From assembly GCA_015680685.1 (NCBI GenBank), contig MNCI01006080.1, forward strand, positions 1,176-49,743: a stretch of 48,568 bases of DNA, in the 5' to 3' direction. The DNA comes from Gnetum montanum (lineage: Eukaryota > Streptophyta > Gnetopsida > Gnetales > Gnetaceae). Both the position numbers and the translations under genes were made by a program. The notes under the pieces are model-generated. The model did no database searches. It worked only from the letters and a program-made list of their open reading frames with translations, and was not told the DNA's origin. Positions 21,660 to 31,445 of the stretch are shown one piece after another (within the stretch, counting starts at the first letter, position 1; each line of letters starts with the position of its first letter).

Positions 21660-23412
21660 CTTCCTTGTTTTCATCAAATGTCTACATCTTTTTACACCAA
21701 GATAATTATTTATATTCTTTTCCTCATTCAATATGGCTATTTTATGATTGTTTTATCTTCATTTTTGTAGTGAAGAGAAATGTGTTTGTCCATTTCTTCC
21801 TCTTGCTTTTTCACCTTAGGTCTTCCCAAATATTTAGCTTGCAAGACATGTTTTCTACTCTTCCTTTGATAAGAATAAGTGGTTAGATTAGAATTTCTTA
21901 ATTGTAAGTAATAGTGTGATTGTATATGTCCAAATTGTCCATAGTAATAGCAAATTTTTTTTGTGCTAGTTGTTCAAGCTTGGATGAGTACCTCTATTTA
22001 GGTAAAGTGCTTGTGGATGCATCAACATGAGAATCATTTTCCATTACTCTTTTGTTTTAATGATCTCTTTCTTGTCTTTACATAACTTTCAACATCTCTT
22101 TATCTTTAGCATGCTTCTCATTGCTAAGCCTTACACTTGCTAATTCCTTGCTTATATGCTCATAATCTAGGATTGGCTTTTGAACATCAACCTTTAAGTA
22201 TGAGTTCTCCTTTTTAAGAGTGAAGTATTTGGTATTAATTTTAGTTATTTCTACTTCCTTGCTATGTAAAGTCTTTTTTATTTTTAGACATAAATTTTGA
22301 AAAGAGATAATTTCATTACATCGCATGTTATACCTTTCCTCAATTGTACCTTTAGGTTCCTTCATGAGATCTTTGCACGCAAGAGCCATGTAGATAAAAT
22401 GAGAGGTTTTTTTTATGGATCATCAATTTTCTCCTTACTATATTTATCATCCTCGTTGGTATAAAAGTTTTGATCTCCTTTTTCTCTTGAATGAACTCCT
22501 TCTTTGGCAACCTACTAGTACTAGCATATTTGAAGGTCACATGGCCTCTTCCACCACATATCCAACGTTCTATAGAAGAGATATCAACATTAGAATTTCT
22601 AGACTACTTACCTTTTTCTTTACCTTTTCTATTTGATTAATTGAAGCTTTTTCCTTTCCTTGCTAAAAGCATTTTTACTCTTCTTGTTAGGAGAGCTAAT
22701 TTATCATCATTGTTTGCATCACAATCAAACATCTCCTTTTCTTTTGAAGAAGTCTTAAGTGCTATGAGTTTTTTCTTAATAGCACCTTTACTAATGAAAT
22801 TCATCTCATATGCTATAAGTGCACTTTGTAATTCTTCAAATTTAAATATAGAAAAATCTCTAATTTCTTCCATGGTACTGATTTTAGGTCAAAATTCAAG
22901 GAATAAAGTCCTAATCATTTTAATGATGACTTTACTTTTAGGTAACTCTTTTTGTGTTTCTCTAATGGCTACTACTATATCATAGGCCCTAGAAAAATCA
23001 TCTTTAATTCTTTTAATTCCTTCATTTTCAAATATTCATCTTTAGATTGTAAGACTAGGAGTTTAGAGTGTTTCACAACTAAGGTTCCCTCATAGGTGGC
23101 TTCTAAAACATCCCAAATTTCTTTGGCAAGTTTACATCTAGCTATTCTATTAAATTCAAGTTTACTAAGAGCACAGTAGCAATAGTTCCTAGCCTTTAAA
23201 TCAAACATAAATTTGTTTTTTTCATCATCAGACCACTTATCTCTTGGTAGTGTAGTTCCTATTGAGCTGTTGATGGGACGAGTGTATGCTTTCATGATGG
23301 ATTATTAGACTTCAAATTCCATGGATTCAGAGAATCCTTGCATTTGTGCTTTCTAGTATGCAAATTTGATCTTATCAAACATTGGTGGCTAGCTATAAGA
23401 TGTTACCTCCAT
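21660..23412 (-). pseudogene. Copia (Sirevirus-type) gag
   Basis: Starting MEVTSY at 23,412, the frame contains PPMFDKIKFAY then a TAG where Trp is usual. It continues with DKWSDDEKNKFMFDLKARNY (about 23,235) and AKEIWDVLEATYEGT, the UBN2-type gag domain. A first zinc knuckle near 22,540-22,566 reads RWICGGRGHVTFKY, so two of its four ligands (Cys1 and Cys4) are lost. A long coiled-coil-like segment follows (22,389-22,078). A second knuckle near 21,920-21,965 reads CYYYGQFGHIQSHY, also missing two Cys. This two-knuckle layout is typical of plant Sirevirus gag, which packages element RNA. The similarity stops near 21,660, where pol should begin. Confidence 0.85.
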
Positions 23413-23452
23413 AGTATGCTCTTGAGTTGTTAAACTCAATTTGGCAGTACCT

Positions 23453-23464
23453 AGCATTGATACC
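23453..23464 (-). other. Primer binding site of copia element (tRNA-iMet type)
   Basis: The minus strand reads TGGTATCAATGC, two bases from the end of the 5' LTR. It differs at two positions from TGGTATCAGAGC, the complement of the initiator-Met tRNA 3' end. Confidence 0.8.
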
Positions 23465-23466
23465 AC

Positions 23467-24395
23467 CTGAGGATCGATAACTTAGAAGGGGGGTTGAATT
23501 AGTTCTAATCAATAAGACCCAATGCTTGCATAATAGATATATGTGATTCCCCAACTTGGGTATGTCCATACTTGGAGGGTAGAATCTGTGCATACCTTTG
23601 AACTTTGTTCCTTAAAAAAATGTAGTTTTAAGGATATCACAACCTTTACAAAATCTTGAACTCCACTAGGCATGTTTTCTCTTAAAAACATCCAACCCTT
23701 TAAGGTTCCATCAAGCTCAAAGGATATCTTCTCTTAAGAAGCACTTTCAACCCTTGAGGGCTTACAAAAGAGATAGAAAGATTAAGGAAGAAAATAAACT
23801 AGCTTCTAATTGCTTGGTTTTTGGCTCAAAAATACAACAAACAACACAACAAATGATAAAGAAATGAGGTATAAAATTTTTTGAAGATGTAAGCAATGGT
23901 TGCTTGTTTGCATGAATAGTGCTTGTTCGTTTCCAATTGGGATCCCTTTTGATATCTTAATTTATCCATTGGAATCCGTACAACGGCTAGGAATGGCTAG
24001 TTGAGATGTCTTTTACAAGCTCGAAACATCTTAAGATTTTTTCCATGTTGCAAGTAAGACATATTGGGTGAGATATCTTAGCTTGATGCAAGATGTCTTA
24101 TAAAAACCATAGATGTCTCACTAAAACCATAGATGTCTCCTATTTTGTAGTAGTGTAAGATGTTTTGTCAATATCCAAGAAATCTTCTTTGGGATTTGAG
24201 ACATCTTGCATCCTTGTGATTTCCTCCAAATCCTTGTATCTTCTTATTAAACTTTAGTATTCCAGTTTTTCAATTCATGCTCTTATCTTGGTCTCCTTAA
24301 CATTTTATATTCACTTTCCTTAGATCTAAAAGATCTTAAAAGCACACTAACAAATTTATCATTTTTCAAGGTTTTGGCATACTAATAGATCAATA
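23467..24395 (-). repeat. 5' LTR of copia element
   Basis: 929 bp. The plus strand runs from TGAGGATCGATAAC to GATCAATA. It aligns with the 3' LTR at 18,052-18,874. It is about 100 bp longer near its U5 end, where bases around 23,480-23,570 have no counterpart in the 3' LTR. The U3 cluster of AAGATGTC words is at 24,000-24,220. Confidence 0.85.
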
Positions 24396-25317
24396 GTGAT
24401 GGTGGTTGCATCTTTTATTGAAGCTTTATAGTGGCCTTATCCTTCATCATCTCTTGACATAATGTGGTAGGAGCATGATGGACCACATCATTAGAATAGT
24501 AGGCTATTCCTTCCATTTTGTATAATTTTCTAATTAAGTAGGGAAAGAGGAGTGTTTTCCTACCCTTCTCATTTTCCTTGAAACACTTTTCTATTTCAAG
24601 TAAGGTGAGCTAGGATAAGTTGACAAGAAATTTTTCACTTAGAAATACACATGCCCCAGTGGAGAAGGCTATCACCTTACTTGGCCTTAATGTTGGATTA
24701 AGATGATATGTGGTGATCTTAAAGTAGGTTCTTTCCACCTTCATTATGGCACCATACTTATGGTTCATTTCATAGCACTATTAGATCCATTCTTTCTTTG
24801 CTTCAGGGTTCATCTGTATTGAGATCTTTGAAATATTTTCCTCAATGTTGGAAAAATTAAGGGCTTTCACAATGGTCTTAATTGAGTAGGAGATGGTGAT
24901 ATCATTGATCTTAACTAATGCATCTCCTTGTTCATTGTTTTAGAATAGGTAGATTTTAACTCTTTCAAGATAGAACTTCAACTCTAAGAAGGATCCAAAT
25001 TTTAACTCTTTCAAGATAGAACTTTGGACCTCCTTGGTTTCGATCCTCTCCAAGTAGGCTTCAGTGAGTGTGACCTTTGAGTTAGATTTTGGCCCTAGAG
25101 TCTCATCTTGCCTAGATTGATCCATTTCTATAGTAGGAATCTACCTTACAGATTCCACCTCGGGCTCCTCATAAAGAGGCCTAGTAGCATGCATAGCCTT
25201 GGCTACTTACTCTTGGGGTTGTTATTGTTGTGGTTATTTTTTATTCCTTCTTCCTCATGGTTGCTTATCCCTAGGCTGTGATGGCCCTCTTGCCTACGAT
25301 CCTCTCTTAGGAGCCAT
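24396..25317 (-). pseudogene. Athila-family 3' ORF, N-terminal part (split by copia insertion)
   Basis: It starts MAPKRGS at 25,317 on the minus strand, the same start as the plus-strand copy (MAPKEKNT). The segment ILKELKFGSFLE near 25,020 matches VLQELKFGQFLE of that copy. Remnants around 24,780-24,690 match the REW-RCYEVD...HLNPMVRP region of the right-hand copy. A 46-bp-offset direct duplication (24,954 and 25,000) adds extra sequence and shifts the frame. The frame ends at the copia LTR and continues at 18,051. The start lies about 85 bases from the caulimovirid junction. Confidence 0.75.
24954..25024. repeat. Short direct duplication, 46-bp offset
   Basis: TTTTAACTCTTTCAAGATAG plus five more bases occurs at 24,954 and again at 25,000. 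Because 46 is not a multiple of three it shifts the reading frame of the host ORF. It is absent from the plus-strand copy. Confidence 0.85.
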
Positions 25318-25419
25318 TTTTGAGAACAAATATAACCCATGATTAGCTATTTAGGCATAACCTTTGTTACCTTTGTATACCTTCCTTTAGTAGATCAAGT
25401 TATATTATTCTGGTGATAT

Positions 25420-26252
25420 TTTTTACGTGGACATTGACTTGAAAAGTGTGGTCCCTGACATAAATAGCATTTAATATCTTTTCAAGGTAATTTTCTTTTT
25501 CTACGTCTAAAGATTCCCTTGAATTATTTTCTTGGTGGTCTAATAGATTGTGGTTTATGACACCATTATTGTTGTCTTCTTGGTTGTCGATATTTTTGTT
25601 TAGGTCCTGATGATGATCCCTTTTTATAGCAAGATGTTGTTTTATAAAATTTTTCTTCTGGACAGATTTCTAAGCATAATGATTTTCCTATTTTATGACT
25701 AAGCTCATTTACCTATCTTTGTGTATGTTGGTCATAAAAAATATCCTTGTTTATATTAGTGATGAATTGTTGGATTTCTCTAAAACTCATCTCTACTAAA
25801 AATAGATTTTATCTTTTTAACTCAACAAGATATTTGTTACAAAAGGGTTGAGGTAAACATCCTAACAAATGTTCCTTAGCCCCAAATTCATGTGTGAGCT
25901 TTCCGTTATAATAAAGTTCGTCCATTGCATCTAGGAATCTATGGAGATCTTGGAGTTTCGTAAGTCTGGCTTTAAACAATTTGTCTTGATACAAATGTTC
26001 TTGATTCACCTTATCTCCTATAAATTATTTAATTATAGTATTAAGGAATAACATACTAGGTGCATTAATTAATTTACATTGTAGTGGATTGGGTATATGA
26101 TTCCACCATCTTTTTAAAATACACCTAAATAAATAGGTTGCATTCCAAATGGCTTGATTAGATGGTTTCTGTTCAAGCAAGACTTGGATGGATAGATAAC
26201 TCTGTATAGAATCTATTACTTCTTGCCATTCTTGTATGTTTTTATCATCCAT
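25420..26252 (-). pseudogene. Caulimovirid coat protein core and zinc knuckle, unit 2 (right-truncated genome)
   Basis: Open segments 26,252-26,025 and 26,009-25,809 carry the coat protein core, with LFRCILKRWWNHIP, APSMLFLN and QDLHRFLDAMDELYYNG. A basic stretch and the nucleic-acid-binding knuckle CYLCQGPHFSSQC (about 25,425-25,465) follow. The knuckle spacing is C-x2-C-x3-H-x4-C, one residue shorter than the common retroviral form. The sequence stops just after the knuckle, at the junction with the Athila-like element. The paralogous unit is at 32,240-33,683. Confidence 0.8.
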
Positions 26253-26976
26253 CGTAATAATAGGATTTTTATCTCCTACCTTTCTAATCTGAATAGCTGT
26301 GTAATCTATAGGATCCTCAATTGGTTGGAAAGCATTTTTCCTTAGTAAGAGTTTTTCTTTAGTAGTATAGGAGGCTGTTTCAAAATCAAATGATTCATGG
26401 TCACTTGCTGGTGGAGTTTTTATGTGTATACCACTACTAGTATTTTCCCCAATTTTTGAAATATTGATATTTTATTTTCCTTTTCTCTTAGCCAATTCTT
26501 ATTGATCCTTTTTGAATTTTTCTACTTGTGTTTTGCTAGCATGTGGTGGGGATACTTGAATAGGTAATTCTTGGTTGGATGATCCTAATTGTCTTTTTGG
26601 TATCCAAACCTTTGATACTTGTAAAATATTATGATGTATAATATCTAATTTTTTATCATACCTCTCCACATTCTCTTCTATTTGTCCTAAATGAGTGTTT
26701 ATCCAATTTTGTAGTTGAATAATATTAGCAAGGGGTTTGTATTGTTGGTTTTACTTTGGCATTATAGATTTCTTTTGTAGGTGGACCCATTGGATTATTC
26801 ATATTAATTATTAATTTGATTAAGGCATCACATTCTTGACAATGATATTTTTCTTCTTCTTTAGTAACATGGTTGTGTGGAAAAGATTTATCTAGACCGG
26901 TAGCATCTTCAATAGAGGATGTGGATTCTTGTAAAGAGACTTCTTCTAATTTTGCCTTTCCTTTTGAAGATGATGT
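26253..26976 (-). pseudogene. Caulimovirid movement-to-coat linker, unit 2
   Basis: This corresponds to 33,042-33,990 of unit 1, where an open frame runs through a Lys-rich and Ser/Asp-rich coat N-terminus. Here stops and frameshifts break it up. Recognisable pieces include KVW/RFGYQK near 26,610 and the Lys-rich patch near 26,480-26,510. No independent function is visible. Confidence 0.6.
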
Positions 26977-27891
26977 TTATGGTGGTGGTCCTAATATCAT
27001 TTCTACTAGATAGTCTATTTTTAAGTCTTTGTAGACTTTTGCTAATGTTTCAGCTCTTTCATTATACTCTTCTAGGGTTTTGGAGCTCTTTGGTATTTCT
27101 ACAGGCTTTGGTTTGCAAGGAATAAGATTTGTGAATAATTTTTTCTTTTTTTGTTTCCTACACCTTAAAGGATCTTTCTCAACTAGTTGTAAATGTTGGA
27201 GTTGTATGTGGTAACATCTCTTCTTGGGTTGAGATCTCTTAAGCTGGATATATTTGAAAAATTCTTCTTGTGATCCTATAAGATCAGGGTATATGGTATG
27301 GATTGGTAGTCCCTCTATATCTATATTAACACCATATTCTAGGTTGGTGGTTCCTACATGAGTAGCTTGTTCTCCTAGAGGTAGAAGTGTCCTTATGCTA
27401 CATGTATCAAATAATTTGAACATTAACTTGGTGCTTATTGTAGCATAGATACTATTCTCCTACATATCTAGAGGAATGTATGTAATAATCCTCAGGATTC
27501 TTAACAGATGTGGATCATGTAGGGATATGGTGAAATTAGGAATTGTTACTACCAGTGCATATTTTTCTAGTGTTCCTTTAGCCTATGTTACTATAGCATC
27601 ATGAAAATTGTTGAAACGTCTATCTATTAAGGCAATCCAATATGGACATTCTAGGTGGTAATTAAAGTGTGGATGAATTAAGATATCAATTTCTGCAATA
27701 TGAATATAATTAAACCTTTCCTTTTTCCATCTATATACCTCCTCCGAGGTGAAAAAAGTGAGGGCTACTAGCCTAAGACCTGAACCGCTAATCTGTAAAT
27801 CATACTTAGATAAACTCATACTAGTAAGACTATTGAAGAAGTTAAGACTTTTCTTATGATAAATTTCATTTGTCTTCGGTACTAGAGGCAA
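26977..27891 (-). pseudogene. Caulimovirid movement protein, unit 2
   Basis: It begins MPLVPKTNEIYHKK at 27,891, about 230 bases after the primer site. The 30K-superfamily core is clear: EEVYRWKKERFNYIHIAEID, then HPHFNY and WIALIDRRFNNFHDAIV with the Asp-containing LxDxR block. A TAG ends the first frame at 27,583-27,585. Similarity to unit 1 continues in frame through a second TAG (27,460-27,462) into the open segment 27,423-26,977 (LGEQATHVGTTNLEYGVNID, C-terminal VEMILGPPP). Movement proteins open plasmodesmata for cell-to-cell spread. Both TAGs are also present in unit 1. Confidence 0.85.
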
Positions 27892-28119
27892 ACATGGAGG
27901 TAAAGGATGATGACAAAAAGTAATAAGCGAAGAACATAAGAGGAGTTAGAACTGGAACCTGAGAGTTGGTGCATTTGGCTAGTGATTTGGTTGGAAGATT
28001 GTTGTAGTTGTTGCCTCTCTAGAATGCAACTTCATTGCGTGACTTACGTAAGCTCAACATGTCTTACTGTGCTATTTACCCTAGTCAACAATCTATGAAC
28101 ACAATAATCTACCTCCTTT

Positions 28120-28131
28120 GCTCTGATACCA
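28120..28131 (-). other. Caulimovirid primer binding site, unit 2 (exact tRNA-iMet)
   Basis: The minus strand reads TGGTATCAGAGC, a 12/12 match to the Caulimoviridae minus-strand primer site complementary to the plant initiator-Met tRNA. It fixes the conventional genome start and the viral orientation. Confidence 0.95.
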
Positions 28132-28248
28132 TTTCTCACACTCAAGTTTCTCACTCACTTGCTCTTGTTTTGGCCCAAGTTTCTCGCTCAGGGGTCAAAA
28201 CATTATTACACTTTACATAGCATGTTCCACCAGAACCAAGATTAAATC

Positions 28249-28254
28249 TTTATT
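28249..28254 (-). terminator. Probable viral poly(A) signal, unit 2
   Basis: AATAAA on the minus strand, about 310 bases after the TATA box and about 120 before the primer site. Pararetroviruses place the signal inside the terminal redundancy in this way. It is conserved at 35,154-35,159 in unit 1. Confidence 0.55.
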
Positions 28255-28559
28255 CATACTTCTGTACAAGTTCATACAACAAAGTAAGGAATGCTTTAGA
28301 GGCATGCTACGTAGCACTCTAGATGTCTCTTGCTTCCATTTGCATAAGGAATGCTTTGAAGGAACACAACATAGCACTTTAGATATCTCTTGCACTTTGT
28401 ACAGACATAGACATAGAATAAGGAATTTTTTGAATGCATGATACGTTGCAATTCAAATCTCTCTCTTACTCTTTCTTAGAAAGCCTATGACACACTCACA
28501 CTTTTACACACCTACACACTAGCTTCATTCTTCGATGCTTACATATGGTGAATGAGCTC

Positions 28560-28571
28560 CATTTATAGGGA
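28560..28571 (-). promoter_or_regulatory. Caulimovirid pregenomic promoter TATA box, unit 2
   Basis: The minus strand reads CCTATAAATGGAGCTC upstream of the leader. The same core is at 35,462-35,473 in unit 1. The position fits the pregenomic RNA promoter of Caulimoviridae. Confidence 0.7.
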
Positions 28572-28714
28572 GAGAACATCGCCTTACAAAGAGATAAGGA
28601 TGGGTTTAGTGGTAGACATATTGATATGGAGAATATTTACAGGTTGGCTAAGGAGACATAAAGAAAGCATCTTTAATCATCATGCGTAGGCATGCTTGGT
28701 GGAGAGCCACTTTC

Positions 28715-29326
28715 TCATGGAGTGGTCATGTCTTCCTCCTTCGATTCCTCTTCTGATGTGTCGTTAGTGCAATTGGCAATAGTACCTATAAGGAAAAGAG
28801 TTTTCTCATGGCCACCTTGCAGTTTGAATGGCCGGAGTCTTGAGTCTAAATTATAAAGTTCAAGAGATAGTGGGACACATTGGCTATTTGAACTGTGGTT
28901 AATAATGTTGTGTGAGTTGGTAATGTACACATCTTGATAAAAAGCATCTCCCCACATATTATATTAGTCCATTTTAATTGAGATGCATGTGAAAAGATAA
29001 TAGATAGGAGTCCACTCAAATCGACTAGCAAACCAATTACAAGACTCTAAGTGTGCATGGTACAAAAGGTCACCATGGTAAGATGTTAGGCAATGATAGA
29101 GATGCCTTGGATATCCTTCAGGTACATGATTAAGAGTATGACCAAACCTTTCCCACCAATTCCAAAACCTGGTATTATCATCATAAGGATATGGTGAAGG
29201 ATTTATATCAATTTTGTACATATGAAGAATGTCAGGTTGATGCAAAGGCCAATAAAGAATATCATGGGTTTCATAATTATATAGATTAACAAAGTTTAAA
29301 AGTTCAAGTTCAACATAGGTCGTCAA
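28715..29326 (-). pseudogene. Caulimovirid ORF downstream of RNase H, unit 2 boundary copy
   Basis: A reading frame of about 204 codons with one TAA at 28,964-28,966. The first part (29,326-28,964) has YVELELLNF, HMYKIDINPSPYPYDD, FWNWWERFGH, YPRHLY and FEWTPIYYL, so it is rich in Trp, Tyr and His. After the stop the frame continues through NSHNIINH and LYNLDSRLRPFKLQG to an acidic end (TSEEESKEEDM). Unit 1 (35,640-36,226) has the same protein with a TAG at the same codon, and fragment A has a diverged homologue. I do not recognise the family. Conservation across three copies argues for a real viral gene. Confidence 0.7.
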
Positions 29327-29617
29327 GTTGCAATGGATAAGAATACGTCCATCAATTTCAAGACATGAAGTAAAAACTTTTCGAACTATGTTGGTAAATG
29401 TAGAGATAGATTGGTTGATTATGACGAAAGAATCTCATTGAGGTTCATGTTGCCTTCTATAAAATTCTTGCTCAACAAAGGGCATGTAGGTTTCATGGTA
29501 GTGAATAGATCTGAGATGCTTGGAGTATCTAAGATTCCATCCTTCAACTTAGAGTAATTCTGAAATACTCAAAATTAGTAATCAATATATTTACAAACCT
29601 TAAATATAATTTTTATT
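29327..29617 (-). other. Spacer between RNase H and downstream ORF
   Basis: Degenerate coding remnants (LKDGILDTP...TTMKPTCPLL near 29,545-29,470) suggest the downstream ORF or the polyprotein tail once covered this stretch. Several stops are present. No separate feature. Confidence 0.45.
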
Positions 29618-31010
29618 TTAGGACTGGAATTCTCTTGTCAAAAATTTTGCAAGAGAGTTATGTTTATCATCCAAATAATGAGTCTCAAAATCAAAGTTAG
29701 CTAAGAAAAGTGACCATCTTATCGACCTTGCATGAGCTACTTTGTTTAGATTTTTGATAGCTAGGTATTTTTTAAAATGTTTTAGGTCACTGCATATAAT
29801 AAATCTATGACTAGCTATAGATAATCTAAATTTTTCTTCTACTTTAATAATGGCTAATAGTTCTTTGTGGGTGCTATGGTAGTTCATCTATGTAGGATTA
29901 AATTTTCCTAAAGCATATCAATAGATATGCACAACTCCATCTAGTTCTTCTTTTAAAGTTGCTCCCGAAAATTCGTATGAAGCATCCATTTCAACAATCA
30001 ACCTTCCATTCGTGGGTAGCCTCAATTTTGGGAGTGTCTTACATTGTTCTTTTATTCTTTGCAATGCATAATTATGTTGGTGTATTCAAGGGCCTACTCC
30101 TTTCTTGAGTTGTTCATTGGGAATCTTTCTATCTTTGGCTAGGTTTTGGTAAAATCTTGAAAGATAATTTATGTAGCCAAGAAATCTTTGTAATTGAGTT
30201 TTATCTTTTAAGTCATTGGGAAATTTCTGTATTGATTCTAAAATATGATCCTGGAGTTGTATTTTTCCATTTAAAATTTCTAATCCCAAAAAATGAACTT
30301 GTGGTTGTGTGATAGTCATTTTTTTCTCTAATGGAAAAAGAACTAAGCCATTTTGATCAATAAGTTGATAAAATTTTTCTAAATGTTTAGAGGCGTTTTT
30401 ACTCATAATCAAAATGTCATCAATATAGATGATAATAAAAGAAAAATTAAAAAATTATTTTATCCATACTTTGTTGGAATATGGATGGAGCAGTTTTCAA
30501 TCCAAATGGTAAAACTATCCATTCGTATAATCCTCTTGGGATAGTGAAGGCTATCTTCCAGCAATCCTTAAGGTGTAGTAGAATCTGCCAAAACCCAAAT
30601 TTTAGATCAAATTTAGAAGACACCTGACTATTCTTTAATCTTTGTAGTAAATCATCTTTGCTAGGTATTGGATGTTGTACACCTTTAACAATGTCGTTAA
30701 GTGGTTTATAGTTTACCACTAATCTTTTCTTTTTCTTAATTAATTCTACTCTTTTATTGACATAAAAGGCAACACATGCAAATTGACTATGACTTGGTTG
30801 GGTTAATTTTTCTCTAATAGTGTTTTAATCTCTTCGTCACATTCTTTTCATAAAGCTGGGGCCATTCCTATATGATGTGCTTTACATTTTGGTTTTACGT
30901 TGTCCTTTAATTCAATTCTGCACCAATGTTCGTTTTTGTACCTAAAGGTAATAGGGTCATCAAAGGCTACTATTAATAGCTTTTGTTTTATCTGTTCAAA
31001 AGCAATTTGA
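29618..31010 (-). pseudogene. Caulimovirid reverse transcriptase and RNase H, complete unit
   Basis: RT blocks appear as VNYKPLNDIVKG, PIPSKDDLLQRL and SKFDLKFGFWQI (30,719-30,560), then YEWIVLPFGLKTAPSIFQQ. The catalytic YIDDIL is at about 30,414-30,432. A thumb/connection segment (30,412-30,086) includes LQRFLGYINYLSRFYQNLAK. RNase H (29,887-29,618) has NYHSTHKELLAI, FIICSDLKHF and the end block LAKFLTREFQS. The enzyme converts pregenomic RNA to DNA in the cytoplasm. A frameshift between 30,447 and 30,412 and stops upstream of 30,719 inactivate it. It is diverged from fragment A. Confidence 0.9.
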
Positions 31011-31079
31011 TTAGAGAATACTTTTTTAGTAATCCATTCTAACTTTTCTGGTTTATATGGACAGTTATTTTCAAATCTT

Positions 31080-31445
31080 GATTTATATTCTAAGGTTCTA
31101 GGGAAGGGAATATTATTGAGATAACATCATGAGTGGTAATGCTATATGATTCTAGACTATGTAGATTGTCTATACCTACTAATAAGTCATAGGCAGGTAA
31201 AGGAAATTAATAAATATGAAGAAACATTATAGTCTTTTTAGGTGTATATATAGGAATATATGTTTGTTTTTCTATAGGTCAATGTTGAGTATTAAATACT
31301 ACTACTTTTTTCTCACCATTTTTCTAGCAAAATTCTGGAATTATAGATGCTCTTGCTAATGAGACTTCAACACCACTATCTATTAAAGCATCTATAGCGT
31401 AAGATTTAAATCCTGGTAATTTTATATGAAAAGTACAAATGGGTA
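31080..31445 (-). pseudogene. Caulimovirid aspartic protease, complete unit
   Basis: The minus strand reads KLPGFKSYAIDALIDSGVEV at about 31,425-31,366, with the catalytic DSG at 31,372-31,380, then SLARASIIPEF and later AYDLLVGIDNLHSLE. The order protease-RT-RNase H is standard for the family. A TAG follows IIPEFC and frameshifts follow. Confidence 0.85.

Larger units (their letters stand above)
18052..24395 (-). mobile_element. Nested Sirevirus-like copia element lacking pol
   Basis: Two LTRs in the same orientation (18,052-18,874 and 23,467-24,395) bound a region with an initiator-Met-type primer site next to the 5' LTR. The gag is of the type seen in Sireviruses, and the 3' LTR is preceded by CATCATCAAAAAGGGAAAGAT then TGTTGACC, the familiar plant copia 3' junction. 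No integrase, RT or RNase H motif was found. Instead a degenerate acidic ORF and an LTR-like patch fill 19,000-21,650. The host 3' ORF aligns on both sides, so this is an insertion into it. I could not find a clean target duplication. Confidence 0.85.
28132..28714 (-). other. Caulimovirid intergenic region and leader, unit 2
   Basis: Non-coding DNA between the downstream ORF and the primer site, aligned with 35,045-35,640 of unit 1. It contains a repeated word pair, GGAATGCTTTRRAGGCA and AGATGTCTCTTGC (28,285-28,395), which occurs two to three times in tandem at roughly 60-75-base spacing. The promoter and poly(A) signals are here too. No ORF of note. Confidence 0.75.

Noticed and set aside
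22641-22985. 114-codon plus-strand ORF
   Set aside because: It is the antisense shadow of the copia gag coiled-coil region.
18047-24400. Target duplication for the nested copia element
   Set aside because: The five bases flanking the LTRs (GCATG and GTGAT) do not match. GGTTGCAT occurs near both ends but not at the LTR boundaries, so no duplication is claimed.
28120-28131. TGGTATCAGAGC as part of a tRNA gene
   Set aside because: Only the primer-site complement is present. There is no tRNA body or box A/B on either strand nearby.
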